The notes under the pieces: model-generated
The model's database searches: none
Told to the model about the DNA's origin: nothing
Seen by the model: the letters and a program-made list of their open reading frames with translations, nothing else
Position numbers and translations under genes: made by a program
Part shown: piece after piece, positions 1 through 8,100 of the stretch
Layout: the number at the start of each line of letters is the position of its first letter
Position numbering within the stretch: position 1 is the stretch's first letter
DNA from: Hyphomicrobiales bacterium
GTDB taxonomy: Bacteria > Pseudomonadota > Alphaproteobacteria > Rhizobiales > Aestuariivirgaceae
Direction: 5' to 3'
DNA: 11,877 nt
NCBI GenBank assembly: GCA_026996935.1
Contig: JALWJW010000321.1
Span: forward strand, 1 to 11,877

Positions 1-32
1 GGCGCATAAGCGCCGAAGCCCGTCGGGCTTAG
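1..32 (+). terminator. Possible terminator or 3' end of an upstream gene
   Basis: Two small perfect stem-loops sit side by side: GGCGC-ATAA-GCGCC (1-14) and AAGCCC-GTC-GGGCTT (16-30). Such GC-rich hairpins often end transcripts, but the following bases (AGTTTCAG) have no real T run. Alternatively, one frame reads a few codons and stops at TAG 30-32, so this could be the coding tail of a gene outside the window. The evidence cannot decide between them. Confidence 0.25.
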
Positions 33-85
33 TTTCAGTGGTTTACGGTTTGGTTCTGGTAAAGAGTACGAAGTTTGTTTCTTAG

Positions 86-102
86 TTCAATCACGTATTG
101 AA
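86..102. promoter_or_regulatory. Inverted repeat upstream of the ABC exporter gene
   Basis: TTCAAT-CACGT-ATTGAA is a perfect 6-base inverted repeat with a 5-base spacer. It is followed at once by AT-rich sequence including TATATT (104-109), which could be a -10 element, though no good -35 lies at the right distance. The position, about 90 bases before the ATG at 193, would suit an operator. The call rests on symmetry alone; no regulator is identified. Confidence 0.25.
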
Positions 103-192
103 TTATATTCAAATCAGCTTACATATTAGGTTCGTATTTATGGCTGTCGTGTTCTTTCAAACCGCCCTGCCCTTTCCTAGATTGTATATTCC

Positions 193-2064
193 ATGGCCCG
201 ACATCGCGTTACCACCAGTTCTGAGCAAGAGTATCAAGAGACCTCGCAGATTAAGACTTTGCTGGCGATTGCTCCTTACTTGTGGCCTAAGGATCGTAAA
301 GATTTGCGGGTTCGGGTTGTATTGGCGATGATTGCCATGGTGCTGGCCAAGGTGATTACCATTGCCACGCCATTCAGCTTTAAATATGCCGTTGATGCGT
401 TAAATGCTCACCCTGCGCAAGTAACCATTTTGGCGTTGGTTGCAACTCCAACTTTCCTTATCATTGCTTATGGTTTTGGCCGGGTGATGATGATTATCAT
501 GAACCAGGTGCGTGATGGTATTTTTGCCAAGGTGGGGCAAGCGGCCGTGCGCGATCTGGCGATACGGACCTTTAAACACCTGCACCGGCTTTCATTGCAA
601 TTTCATTTAGAACGGCGCACGGGTGGCATTACGCGCGTCATTGAGCGCGGCACCAAGGGTATTGATATTATCTTGCGCTTTTTGCTGTTTAACACCGTAC
701 CGACCATTGTTGAGCTGATTTTAGTTTGTGGCATTCTGGCATGGAATTTTGGCGCGGTTTATGGCCTGATTATTATTGTCGCGGTGATTATTTATATTAC
801 TTTCACTTTTAAGCTCACCGAATGGCGCATTGCTATTCGCCGCGATATGAACAATGCCGATACTGACGCCAACACCAAAGCGGTTGATAGTTTGCTCAAT
901 TTCGAAACGGTGAAATATTTTGGCAATGAGGAACACGAAAGCAAACGCTTTGAAGCCTCTATGATTAAATATGAAGCGGCCGCTGTTAAGACATGGACTT
1001 CGCTCACCCTGCTAAACTCCGGTCAGACCATCATCTTTACAACAGGCATGGTGATAAGCCTTGTTATGTCTGCCAATGCGGTTCAGGCAGGCAGTATTAC
1101 GCTGGGCGATTTTGTTTTGATCAATTCATTATTGATCCAGCTTTACATTCCGCTCAACTTTTTAGGTTCGGTCTATCGTGACATCAAACAGGGGTTGGTT
1201 GATGTCAACACCATGTTCTCGCTGATGGATGTGGAACCTGATGTTAAAGATGCGCCTGATGCGGTTGAACTTAAAGTTCCCCATGGTGATGTAACGTTTG
1301 AAAATGTGTGCTTTTCTTATGATGATGATCGCCAGATTTTAAAAGACGTTTCCTTTAGCGTTCCTGCCGGCAGCACCACGGCGATTGTCGGGCCTTCAGG
1401 GGCGGGCAAATCAACCATCTCGCGGATTTTGTATCGGTTTTATGATTTGCAATCGGGTTGCATTAAAATTGATGGTCAGGATATTGCCAAAACCACGCAA
1501 AAAAGTTTGCGTGCCGCTGTTGGCATGGTGCCGCAAGATACGGTTTTGTTTAATGACACAATCAAATATAATATCGGCTATGGCCGCCCCTCGGCCAGCT
1601 TTGAAGAAATTGTTGATGCGGCCAAGATGGCGCAAGTACACGACTTTGTGCAAAAGCTGACCGGTGGTTATGATGCCATTGTGGGCGAGCGCGGGTTGAA
1701 GCTGTCGGGCGGTGAAAAGCAGCGCGTGGCAATTGCGCGAACAATTCTTAAAGCTCCGCCTATTCTAATTTTAGATGAAGCCACCTCGGCGCTTGATACA
1801 ATGACCGAGCAGGAAATCCAATCTGCAATTGCCGATGTTTCCAAAGGGCGTACCACTTTGGTTATTGCCCACCGTTTATCAACCGTGGTGGATGCCGATG
1901 AAATTTTAGTGCTGGCCGCCGGTAAAATTGTCGAACGCGGCAATCATGGTGAACTTCTTGCCCAAAACGGGGTTTATGCCGATATGTGGAACCGGCAGCG
2001 TGAAGTGGATGAAGCGCGTAAAGTGTTGGCCAAGAACGTCAAAGACGGGTTGGTTCTGCCTTAA
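193..2064 (+). CDS. Atm1/HMT1-type ABC exporter (fused permease and ATPase)
   Basis: This 623-residue half-transporter has the membrane domain fused to the ATPase and would work as a homodimer in the inner membrane. Its closest family is the mitochondrial Atm1/bacterial Atm1 group, which exports glutathione disulfide and related sulfur or metal-glutathione conjugates. The membrane domain spans roughly residues 40-335. TLLNSGQ (272-278) and Arg212 match the glutathione-contacting region known from bacterial Atm1. The ATPase has Walker A GPSGAGKST (400-408, Lys406), Q-loop Gln448, signature LSGGE (504-508), Walker B ILILDEATSALD (524-535, catalytic Glu529) and H-loop His560, so it looks fully active. 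The start at 193 is forced by an in-frame TAG at 178. No clear Shine-Dalgarno precedes it. The family is secure; the substrate is inferred. Confidence 0.93.
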   Translation: MARHRVTTSSEQEYQETSQIKTLLAIAPYLWPKDRKDLRVRVVLAMIAMVLAKVITIATPFSFKYAVDALNAHPAQVTILALVATPTFLIIAYGFGRVMMIIMNQVRDGIFAKVGQAAVRDLAIRTFKHLHRLSLQFHLERRTGGITRVIERGTKGIDIILRFLLFNTVPTIVELILVCGILAWNFGAVYGLIIIVAVIIYITFTFKLTEWRIAIRRDMNNADTDANTKAVDSLLNFETVKYFGNEEHESKRFEASMIKYEAAAVKTWTSLTLLNSGQTIIFTTGMVISLVMSANAVQAGSITLGDFVLINSLLIQLYIPLNFLGSVYRDIKQGLVDVNTMFSLMDVEPDVKDAPDAVELKVPHGDVTFENVCFSYDDDRQILKDVSFSVPAGSTTAIVGPSGAGKSTISRILYRFYDLQSGCIKIDGQDIAKTTQKSLRAAVGMVPQDTVLFNDTIKYNIGYGRPSASFEEIVDAAKMAQVHDFVQKLTGGYDAIVGERGLKLSGGEKQRVAIARTILKAPPILILDEATSALDTMTEQEIQSAIADVSKGRTTLVIAHRLSTVVDADEILVLAAGKIVERGNHGELLAQNGVYADMWNRQREVDEARKVLAKNVKDGLVLP

Positions 2065-2149
2065 AACGCCATGGTTAATGACTTCCTAAACCAACTGTCT
2101 AAAATTGTATATAAGAAGTGAATTGGCCCTTAACCCTGTTATTCGAATT

Positions 2150-2178
2150 AGCGGCAAAATTAGCTAAAATTTGCTGCA
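2150..2178 (+). other. Stem-loop downstream of the ABC exporter gene
   Basis: GCGGCAAA (2151-2158) pairs with TTTGCTGC (2170-2177), eight pairs including one G-U, around an 11-base loop containing TTAGCTAA. No T run follows, so it is not a classical terminator. It could end or process the exporter transcript, or form the first element of the ybjQ leader. Confidence 0.3.
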
Positions 2179-2227
2179 AACTCTAATTGTAAACGGGTTT
2201 GTTAAGATTCTCCATGCAATGTGGTCT

Positions 2228-2275
2228 CATCGCTCGGTTGGGTACTGAGCGATGGAATGAAGAACCCTTCATTTC
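2228..2275 (+). ncRNA. Tandem stem-loops in the ybjQ leader
   Basis: Two hairpins nearly abut. The first (2228-2254) has an 11-pair stem, CATCGCTC against GAGCGATG plus G-U, G-C and T-A pairs, closing a UGGGU loop. The second (2256-2273) has a 7-pair stem built on ATGAAG and CTTCAT around an AACC loop. The two loops could pair over GGU/ACC. Downstream, CTCTC (2290-2294) can pair either with AGAG (2305-2308) or with GAGAG (2325-2329), which overlaps the ribosome binding site of the gene at 2334. This is compatible with a structured regulatory leader. It matches no riboswitch class I recognise, and no convincing promoter is seen. Confidence 0.35.
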
Positions 2276-2333
2276 TAACCAGTTGATGACTCTCATAAAA
2301 AATAAGAGCATTGGCGCATATGGGGAGAGCGTT

Positions 2334-2771
2334 ATGATTGTAACGACAACTAATACACTAGGCGATCAAGATATCGTTGAAACAGTAGGCATGGTACGTG
2401 GCACCAAAACTTGGAGTCGGCGTGTTGTAAAAAGCTTTAGCGGTGGCATCCGCTCAATTGAGCAAACAGGTATGCTTGACTTTCAAAAAGCACTTGAAAG
2501 CATTAAAGCAGAAGCTATGGATGACATGATCAAAAATGCGGGCGTTGCAGGCGCTTCAGCAATTATTGGCATGCAGGAAAGCATCACAGAAGTTACTTCT
2601 GGTGTGTTTATGATTACTGTAACAGGTACAGCGGTTGTTTGTCAGCCAAAGCAAAAACCGGTTGCGAAAATCGAACCGACGCAAGAAGTTGCCAACGACA
2701 ATTTCGAAGATTTGTTCCAGCTTTATGGTCAACCGCAAATGGTTGCCAATGGATCTGCATATTGTCACTAA
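2334..2771 (+). CDS. YbjQ/UPF0145 (DUF74) family protein with C-terminal tail
   Basis: The first ~105 residues align well with E. coli YbjQ from memory. They begin MIVTTTNTLGDQDIVE, then a VGMVRGTKTWSR strand, a helix with AEAMDDMIKNAGVAGASAIIGM, and the closing strand MITVTGTAVV. The family forms small pentameric rings and is often labelled a heavy-metal-binding domain, but its biochemical role is poorly defined. This copy is 145 residues, about 40 longer than usual, because of a polar tail after Cys104 (PKQKPVAKIEPTQE...). The start at 2334 is chosen because GGGGAG (2322-2327) lies at good distance and the family begins here. In-frame upstream starts (2199 TTG, 2287 ATG) would add unrelated residues and run through the hairpins. 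The gene stands alone between the exporter and psd. Confidence 0.85.
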   Translation: MIVTTTNTLGDQDIVETVGMVRGTKTWSRRVVKSFSGGIRSIEQTGMLDFQKALESIKAEAMDDMIKNAGVAGASAIIGMQESITEVTSGVFMITVTGTAVVCQPKQKPVAKIEPTQEVANDNFEDLFQLYGQPQMVANGSAYCH

Positions 2772-2818
2772 GGCATTTAGGGTCAGGCTTGTGGTTTGGC
2801 CCGAAATATATATCTTTC

Positions 2819-2851
2819 AAAACCCTTCCTGAATTTTCAGGGAGGGTTTTT
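2819..2851 (+). terminator. Rho-independent terminator after ybjQ-like gene
   Basis: AAAACCCTTCCTGAA pairs with the TTCAGGGAGGGTTTT arm (one G-U) around a very short loop and runs straight into TTTTT. Stem, GC content and T run all fit a factor-independent terminator 48 bases after the stop codon at 2771. It separates this gene from psd. Confidence 0.85.
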
Positions 2852-2866
2852 GTTGGGAAACAAATC

Positions 2867-2914
2867 AGTTGCTTGCATGTTGTGCTTATCAACCTTAAAT
2901 ACAAGCAACTTTTT
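2867..2914 (+). terminator. Second inverted repeat with T run between ybjQ and psd
   Basis: AGTTGCTTG (2867-2875) and CAAGCAACT (2902-2910) are perfect 9-base arms, 26 bases apart, followed by TTTT. Within the loop GTTG (2879-2882) and CAAC (2890-2893) can pair again. It could be a back-up terminator or a regulatory structure. The long loop makes it weaker than the one just upstream. Confidence 0.35.
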
Positions 2915-2941
2915 ACCTTGCCGGCTTTATAGGCTATAAAG
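2912..2941 (+). promoter_or_regulatory. Candidate psd-pssA promoter with palindrome over the -10
   Basis: TTTACC (2912-2917) and TATAAA (2935-2940) are spaced by 17 bases, a reasonable sigma-70-type pair. The -10 lies in a near-perfect palindrome, CTTTATAG-G-CTATAAAG (2925-2941), as expected if a dimeric regulator binds over the promoter. The implied start near 2947 leaves a leader of about 36 bases before the GTG at 2983. Confidence 0.45.
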
Positions 2942-2982
2942 GGTATTCATTTTCCTGTTTAGGATTCCTTTAGGAGCAGACT

Positions 2983-3681
2983 GTGCTTGACTCTATCTTT
3001 TCTATCTTTGTCCCCATTCACCGCGAAGGTTATCGCTTCATTGGTATATTTGCCGCTATAACGCTGCTTATGTTCTGGTGGTTGCCAGAATTTTTCGGCT
3101 GGGTGGGTGTTATTCTTACTCTTTGGTGTGCCTACTTTTTCCGCGACCCTGAACGAGTTACCCCTATAGATGCAAAACTCATCGTTTCTCCTGCTGACGG
3201 TCATGTGTCAATGATCGAAACTGTACGCGTGCCACCAGAAGTGGATATGGACGAAGAAGAAGCGTTGCGTATTTCCGTTTTCATGAACGTATTTGATGTG
3301 CATGTAAACCGCTCGCCTATTGATGGCAAGATTATCAAAATCAATTACATTCCCGGCAAGTTTATCAATGCTGAACTTGACAAAGCCAGCGAACACAATG
3401 AACGCCAGGCCCTAACGGTTGAGGCCGATGATGGTCGCAAGGTTGGGTTTGTACAAATTGCCGGCCTTGTGGCGCGCCGTATTGTCAAATTTGTTAATGA
3501 AGGCGACCAATTGGTCACGGGCCAACGCTTTGGTCTTATTCGTTTTGGCAGCCGTGTTGATGTGTATTTACCAAAAGGTCATCAGGCTTTGGTATGTGTT
3601 GGTCAAAAGGCTGTTGCGGGTGAAACCGTGTTGGCCGAAGTTTGCGATGAGCCAAAAGTGCGCAGCGGCCGGACCGCATAA
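2983..3681 (+). CDS. psd: Phosphatidylserine decarboxylase proenzyme
   Basis: It converts phosphatidylserine to phosphatidylethanolamine with a pyruvoyl cofactor made by self-cleavage. The protein has 232 residues, the usual size of the short alphaproteobacterial type. Hydrophobic segments at about 18-50 anchor it to the inner membrane. Visible family motifs are FFRDPER (52-58), SPADGHVS (69-76), with Asp72 a likely protease residue, FMNVFDVHVNRSP (100-112), with His107, and FGSRVD (188-193). Self-cleavage is expected between Gly189 and Ser190, leaving the pyruvoyl group on the small alpha chain of 43 residues. The start is GTG, supported by TAGGAG (2971-2976) six bases upstream. pssA, which makes its substrate, starts 22 bases after its stop. 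Identity is secure. Confidence 0.95.
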   Translation: MLDSIFSIFVPIHREGYRFIGIFAAITLLMFWWLPEFFGWVGVILTLWCAYFFRDPERVTPIDAKLIVSPADGHVSMIETVRVPPEVDMDEEEALRISVFMNVFDVHVNRSPIDGKIIKINYIPGKFINAELDKASEHNERQALTVEADDGRKVGFVQIAGLVARRIVKFVNEGDQLVTGQRFGLIRFGSRVDVYLPKGHQALVCVGQKAVAGETVLAEVCDEPKVRSGRTA

Positions 3682-3703
3682 GCTGGATTTTTAAGGAAGC
3701 AAT

Positions 3704-4513
3704 ATGGTTGATCCATTTGACGATGACAAAGATGTGGAAGACACGCCAAGGCAAAAACGCCTGAAGCGGTTTAAAACCATTCCACTTAAATTTTTGTTGC
3801 CCAACCTTATTACTTTATTAGCGCTTTGCCTTGGCATTACAGCCATTCGCTTTGGTATGGAAGGGCGTTATGAGTTGGCGGTTTCTGCGATTATCGTTGC
3901 AACGGTGCTTGATGCGCTCGATGGCCGTGTAGCGCGTCTGTTAAAAGGTGCCAGCCGCTTTGGGGCCGAGTTAGACAGCTTGGCAGACTTTATCAATTTT
4001 GGTGTTGCCCCTGCGGTGCTGATTTATATGTGGGCGCTGCATAATTTACACAATTTAGGCTGGGTGGTTGCCCTGTCACTTTCTGTTGCCATGGCATTGC
4101 GTCTGGCGCGGTTTAATGTGGCACTTGATGATCCTGACAAACCATCCTGGAGTAATAAATTTTTTACAGGTGTGCCAGCTCCTGCAGGTGCTGCGCTGGT
4201 TATGTTGCCAATGTATTTAGGGTTTTTAGGGTTCATTCCTGACATTAAAGCCGCCGCCCCAGTGATTTTGGTTTTCACTGGTGTGATTTCATTTTTGGTA
4301 ATCAGTAAAATCCCAACCTTTTCCGGCAAAGGTTTTGGCCAGCGTATTGATCGCGACCTTGTAATGCCGGCACTAGCGGGCAGCGTTTTGTTTGCTGTCG
4401 TGCTTATCAGCTTCCCGTGGGAACTGCTCACCGCGTCAGTGATTGCTTATTTTGTTTTGCTACCAATCGGTTGGCGCAGCTACCGCCGCCATGTAAAAGC
4501 TGATGAAAGCTGA
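3704..4513 (+). CDS. pssA: CDP-diacylglycerol-serine O-phosphatidyltransferase
   Basis: It joins serine to CDP-diacylglycerol to give phosphatidylserine in the inner membrane, which Psd from the preceding gene then decarboxylates. The 269-residue protein carries a complete CDP-alcohol phosphotransferase signature: Asp70-xx-Asp73-Gly74-xx-Ala77-Arg78, eight residues, Gly87-xxx-Asp91-xxx-Asp95. The four Asp bind metal and perform catalysis. A charged cytoplasmic N-terminus (1-28) precedes several hydrophobic helices, matching the multi-spanning integral PssA (type II) and not the peripheral E. coli enzyme. The start is supported by AAGGAAG (3693-3699). It shares a transcript with psd and faces the CBS gene tail to tail. 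Confidence 0.95.
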   Translation: MVDPFDDDKDVEDTPRQKRLKRFKTIPLKFLLPNLITLLALCLGITAIRFGMEGRYELAVSAIIVATVLDALDGRVARLLKGASRFGAELDSLADFINFGVAPAVLIYMWALHNLHNLGWVVALSLSVAMALRLARFNVALDDPDKPSWSNKFFTGVPAPAGAALVMLPMYLGFLGFIPDIKAAAPVILVFTGVISFLVISKIPTFSGKGFGQRIDRDLVMPALAGSVLFAVVLISFPWELLTASVIAYFVLLPIGWRSYRRHVKADES

Positions 4514-4516
4514 TAA

Positions 4517-4570
4517 TTAGGGCCATAACTCAATATTTAAGGGTGTTTGACCCCAAGGGCAGAACCCTAA
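4517..4570. terminator. Possible terminator between convergent pssA and CBS gene
   Basis: TTAGGG (4517-4522) and CCCTAA (4565-4570) form a long-range inverted repeat enclosing GGGT-GTTTG-ACCC (4541-4553). The site lies between two converging genes, where a two-way terminator is expected. There is no T run on either strand, so the call is weak. Confidence 0.25.
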
Positions 4571-4593
4571 AGCACAATGTCTTAATGTTTGAT

Positions 4594-5031
4594 CTAAATA
4601 CCAGAAGATATGTATTGCATCATTTCAGCGGCCTCGCGTTCTGCGGCCGCAATTCTTGCTTTAACCACATCACCGATTGAAACGACCCCCTGAATTTCGC
4701 CATCAACGACAACCGGAATATGGCGGACGCGATTTTCCGTCATTAGCCCCATTAACATGGTAACAGTATCACTGGGCAGGCAGGTGGCAACATTTCGTGT
4801 CATTGCATCACTTACCAACTCGCTTAATGCTTTCTCGCCATCTCTGGCAATCAAACGCACGATGTCACGTTCAGATATAATGCCTACAAGTGCGCCCTTT
4901 TCGTCAACCACAAAAATCGCGCCAATACGGTGCTTTGAGAGTTCTTCTGCAACACTCCTGATGGTATCGTCTGGATGGCAGGTATAAATTGTTGCTCCAG
5001 ATTTATGACCTAAAATACTCGCAACTGTCAT
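4594..5031 (-). CDS. Two-CBS-domain protein
   Basis: The 145-residue protein is almost entirely a tandem CBS pair (Bateman module): CBS1 at about 1-66, with IGAIFVVDEKGALVGIISERD, and CBS2 at about 73-130, with RVRHIPVVVDGEIQGVVSIGD. Such modules bind adenine nucleotides or related ligands between the domains and usually act by sensing energy state. Here no catalytic domain is attached, so the partner is unknown. A short helical tail (130-145) follows. The start at 5031 has a strong AGGAGG (5041-5036, minus strand) four bases upstream. It lies 80 bases downstream of the RND pump on the same strand and could be read through from it. A TATACT on the minus strand in the gap may instead mark its own promoter, but no good -35 accompanies it. 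No functional tie to efflux is established. Confidence 0.88.
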   Translation of the reverse strand: MTVASILGHKSGATIYTCHPDDTIRSVAEELSKHRIGAIFVVDEKGALVGIISERDIVRLIARDGEKALSELVSDAMTRNVATCLPSDTVTMLMGLMTENRVRHIPVVVDGEIQGVVSIGDVVKARIAAAEREAAEMMQYISSGI

Positions 5032-5035
5032 GCTT

Positions 5036-5062
5036 CCTCCTGTATTTGTTTTTTTAAGGAGG
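5036..5062 (-). promoter_or_regulatory. Inverted repeat covering the ribosome binding site of the CBS gene
   Basis: On the minus strand CCTCCT (5062-5057) is followed by a 15-base AT-rich loop and then AGGAGG (5041-5036), the Shine-Dalgarno of the CBS gene. The two are perfect complements, so the mRNA can hide its own ribosome binding site in a 6-pair stem. The long loop suggests a weak, possibly temperature-sensitive structure. Confidence 0.35.
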
Positions 5063-5111
5063 CCTAGTATATCACATAATTACGTATTCATGGCATTTTG
5101 CTGGATGATAT

Positions 5112-8100
5112 TTATTCTGCAGCTTGAGTAGCAGGCTCTTTGTGTATTTTTTTTGCACTTTCAAGGTTGTCATTTTCAGCCGCTTCAACTGCTTCATCAT
5201 CATCATCTTTTGCAGGTTTCTTTTTGAACCGCGCCATCATACTCATCCAGCTTTGTTTCCACACGGTTGGCGCCGATAAAAGAACCGGTGTTAAGAACAA
5301 GGTGATAATGGTGGCAAAAGCCAAACCAAAGCTGATCGCGGTTGCCAATTGCACCCACCAGTTTGAGGTGAGAGAACCAAAGTGAATCGTGCGCTCAAAC
5401 CAACCAAGATTTAATTCAAAGATCATTGGCAACAGGCCAAAAATGGTTGTAACGGTTGTCAGCATTACCGGACGCAAGCGTTGCGCGGCAGTTCTAAGCA
5501 CCGCTTCTTGTGGTTTCATGCCTGTAGCCAGTAACACGTGATAGGTGTCGATCAACACAATCGCATTATTGACCACAATACCTGCCAGCGCAACAACGCC
5601 TGTTCCTGTCATGATAACAGAAAAAGCCTGACCTGTGACCATCATGCCGATCAACACGCCCGCGACCGACATTACCAAAGTGGAAAGGGTGAGAAAGGCA
5701 TGATAAAAACTGTTAAACTGGGTGACCAGAATAATAAACATCAGGAAAATACTGGCCAGCATGGCTTTGGTTAAAAAGGCCTGGCTTTTCTTTTTATCTT
5801 CATCGCCGCCACGAAATTTAAATTCAACATTTTCCGGCCAGACCTGTTGTTTGAGCCATCCTTTCAATGCTGCAATTTTAGTATCAGGGTCGATGCCTTC
5901 TGCCGCATTTGCTTTTACATAAACAGATACCATCCCATCTTTACGAATAATGTTATCAACAGCAGGCTTAACCTCGCGCTTTACAAAATTGGCAAGTGGC
6001 ACCATGCCTTGCGGTGTTCTGATACGCATTTGTTTCAGACGCTCAAGTGATCTTTCTTCTTGCGGCAACCGCACACGGATATCGACTTCTTCAGTTGAAT
6101 CATTGGGACGGTATGTACCAACTAAAATCCCGTTTGTGGCCAATTGAATAATCGCGCCAACAGACGAAATATCAGTTCCAAAACGCCCTGCCTCTTTACG
6201 GTCAACAGCAAGGTTCCACTCAATCCCTGGCAGTGGGGTTTCATCGGTAATATCCACGAGCCCCTTCACTTCAGCTTCAAGATGCTTGCGAACTTTTCTG
6301 GCGACATTATTGGCTGTTTGGGAATCTTCAGCGCGTACTTGCAGGCGAATATCTTTACCTGTTGGCGGGCCTTCTTCGCGTTTTTTGATTTCAACAATGA
6401 CCCCTGGCAGGCTGGCGGTTTTGTCTCTGGCTTCTTTCAAAATAATATCACCACGGCGGCGTTTATCAAAATCGGCCAGAGATATTGTCATCTCGCCAAT
6501 AACATCTTTAGGTTTATCCAGACCACCGCCAGACCCAATGGACGGGCCACCGGCACCACTGCCACCTACGCTGGTTGAAATGGTTTCAATACCATCAATT
6601 GTGAGGAATATTTTTTCAACTTTTTTTGTCAGCCGCAGTTTCTCATCAATCGATAAATTGCCGCGTGAGCGTACATAAACCAGGGCTTGATCCGGCTCGG
6701 TATTAACAAAAAAGGTAACGCCATTGCTATGATTGCTAAAGCTTACAAATACCATCGCTATCATTCCAACAACAATGGTTGTGACCAATAAGGGATGCTT
6801 GATCATACCGGAAAGCAGGCGGATATAAAGACCTGTAAAACCACCTAATTGGCGCAAATCGCCTTTTTCTGCGCCTGATAAAAGCTTTAAATTGGCATTT
6901 TGAGATCCATCAACTTTGCCGAAAAAACCACCTACAACGGGAAGAAAAACCATTGCTGTGACCAATGAGGCCGATAGCACAATAATCACGGTGATTGGCA
7001 GGTTCGACATAAATTTACCGGTTACACCGGGCCAAAACAGCATCGGCAAAAATGCTGCCAGTGTGGTTGCCGTCGAAGACACCACAGGCCAGAACATACG
7101 CTTTGCCGCTTCAATATAAGCTTCTTGCCTTGGTACACCTTCTGACATTTTCCGGTCAGCATATTCAGTAATCACAATAGCCCCATCAACCAACATGCCA
7201 ACGGTCAGCACCATGCCGAACATCAACATATTATTGATTGAATTGCCCATCAGATTGACGATCAAAAAACCGAGCATAAACGACGTTGGAATAGCCAGAC
7301 CAACCATTAGGGCCGAGCGCATACCCAATGCGGCCACACAAATCACCATCACCAATGCAATGGCGGTCAGGATTGAAGATTGCAACGAGCCAAGCACTTC
7401 AAAAATTTTGGTAGATTCATCAAGGGCATAATTGACATGAATTTTTGACGGCCAGTGCGCGCTGGCCTTAGCAACAATTTCACGAACGCGGCGGTTGGTT
7501 TCAACAATATTTTCACCAATACGTTTTACCACTGAAATGGTAATGGCTGGCCGCCCGTTAATGCGTGAATAGCTGGTTGGGTCTTTAAAGGTACGCCGAA
7601 TATCGGCAATATCACCAAGGGTGACAACAGCATCACCATTGACTTTAATCGGCACGGAAAACACATCTTTTGCAGTCGCAAAAAGCCCGGGGACTTTAAC
7701 ATTAAAGCGCCCCTTACCCGCATCAATGGCACCGGCAGCAACCAAACGGTTGTTGCGTGTCACAGCGTTAATCAGGTCAATCTGGGAAACTTTGTAGGCA
7801 TTGAGTTTAAGCTCATCAATATTGACTTCCAGCAACTCTTCGCGCTGACCGCTTAATTTAGCTTCAAGAACCGATGGGATTGTTTCAATTTCATCTTGAA
7901 GTTCTTTTGCCCGTTTATACAATGTGCGCTCAGGTACATCACCAGATAAAGCCACCATCAAAGTTGGAAACAGGTTTAGATTAACCTCACTAACGACAGG
8001 GTCTTCGGCATCGGCTGGCAGGTTGGGTTTTGCCAAATCAACTTTTTCGCGGACATCGCGCGAGGCTTTGCGGGTATCAACTTCAGCTTCAAACTCAATA

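Noticed and set aside
98..331. Open frame of 77 codons overlapping the start of the ABC exporter
   Set aside because: It overlaps a strongly supported gene in another frame, has no ribosome site and shows no protein-like pattern.
2065..2227. Promoter for the ybjQ leader
   Set aside because: Several -10-like hexamers (TATAAG 2110, TAAAAT 2165, TAAGAT 2203) exist but none has a fair -35 at 16-18 bases, so none is annotated.
2199..2333. In-frame N-terminal extension of the YbjQ protein from a TTG
   Set aside because: It would code through two perfect hairpins, adds residues foreign to the family, and a good GGGGAG lies just before the ATG at 2334.
4024..4431. Minus-strand open frame of 135 codons inside pssA
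   Set aside because: It is antisense to a gene with a complete catalytic signature and has low-complexity composition.
6144..6678. Plus-strand open frames of 144 and 130 codons inside the RND gene
   Set aside because: They are antisense shadows of the pump coding sequence, with no start signals or family resemblance.
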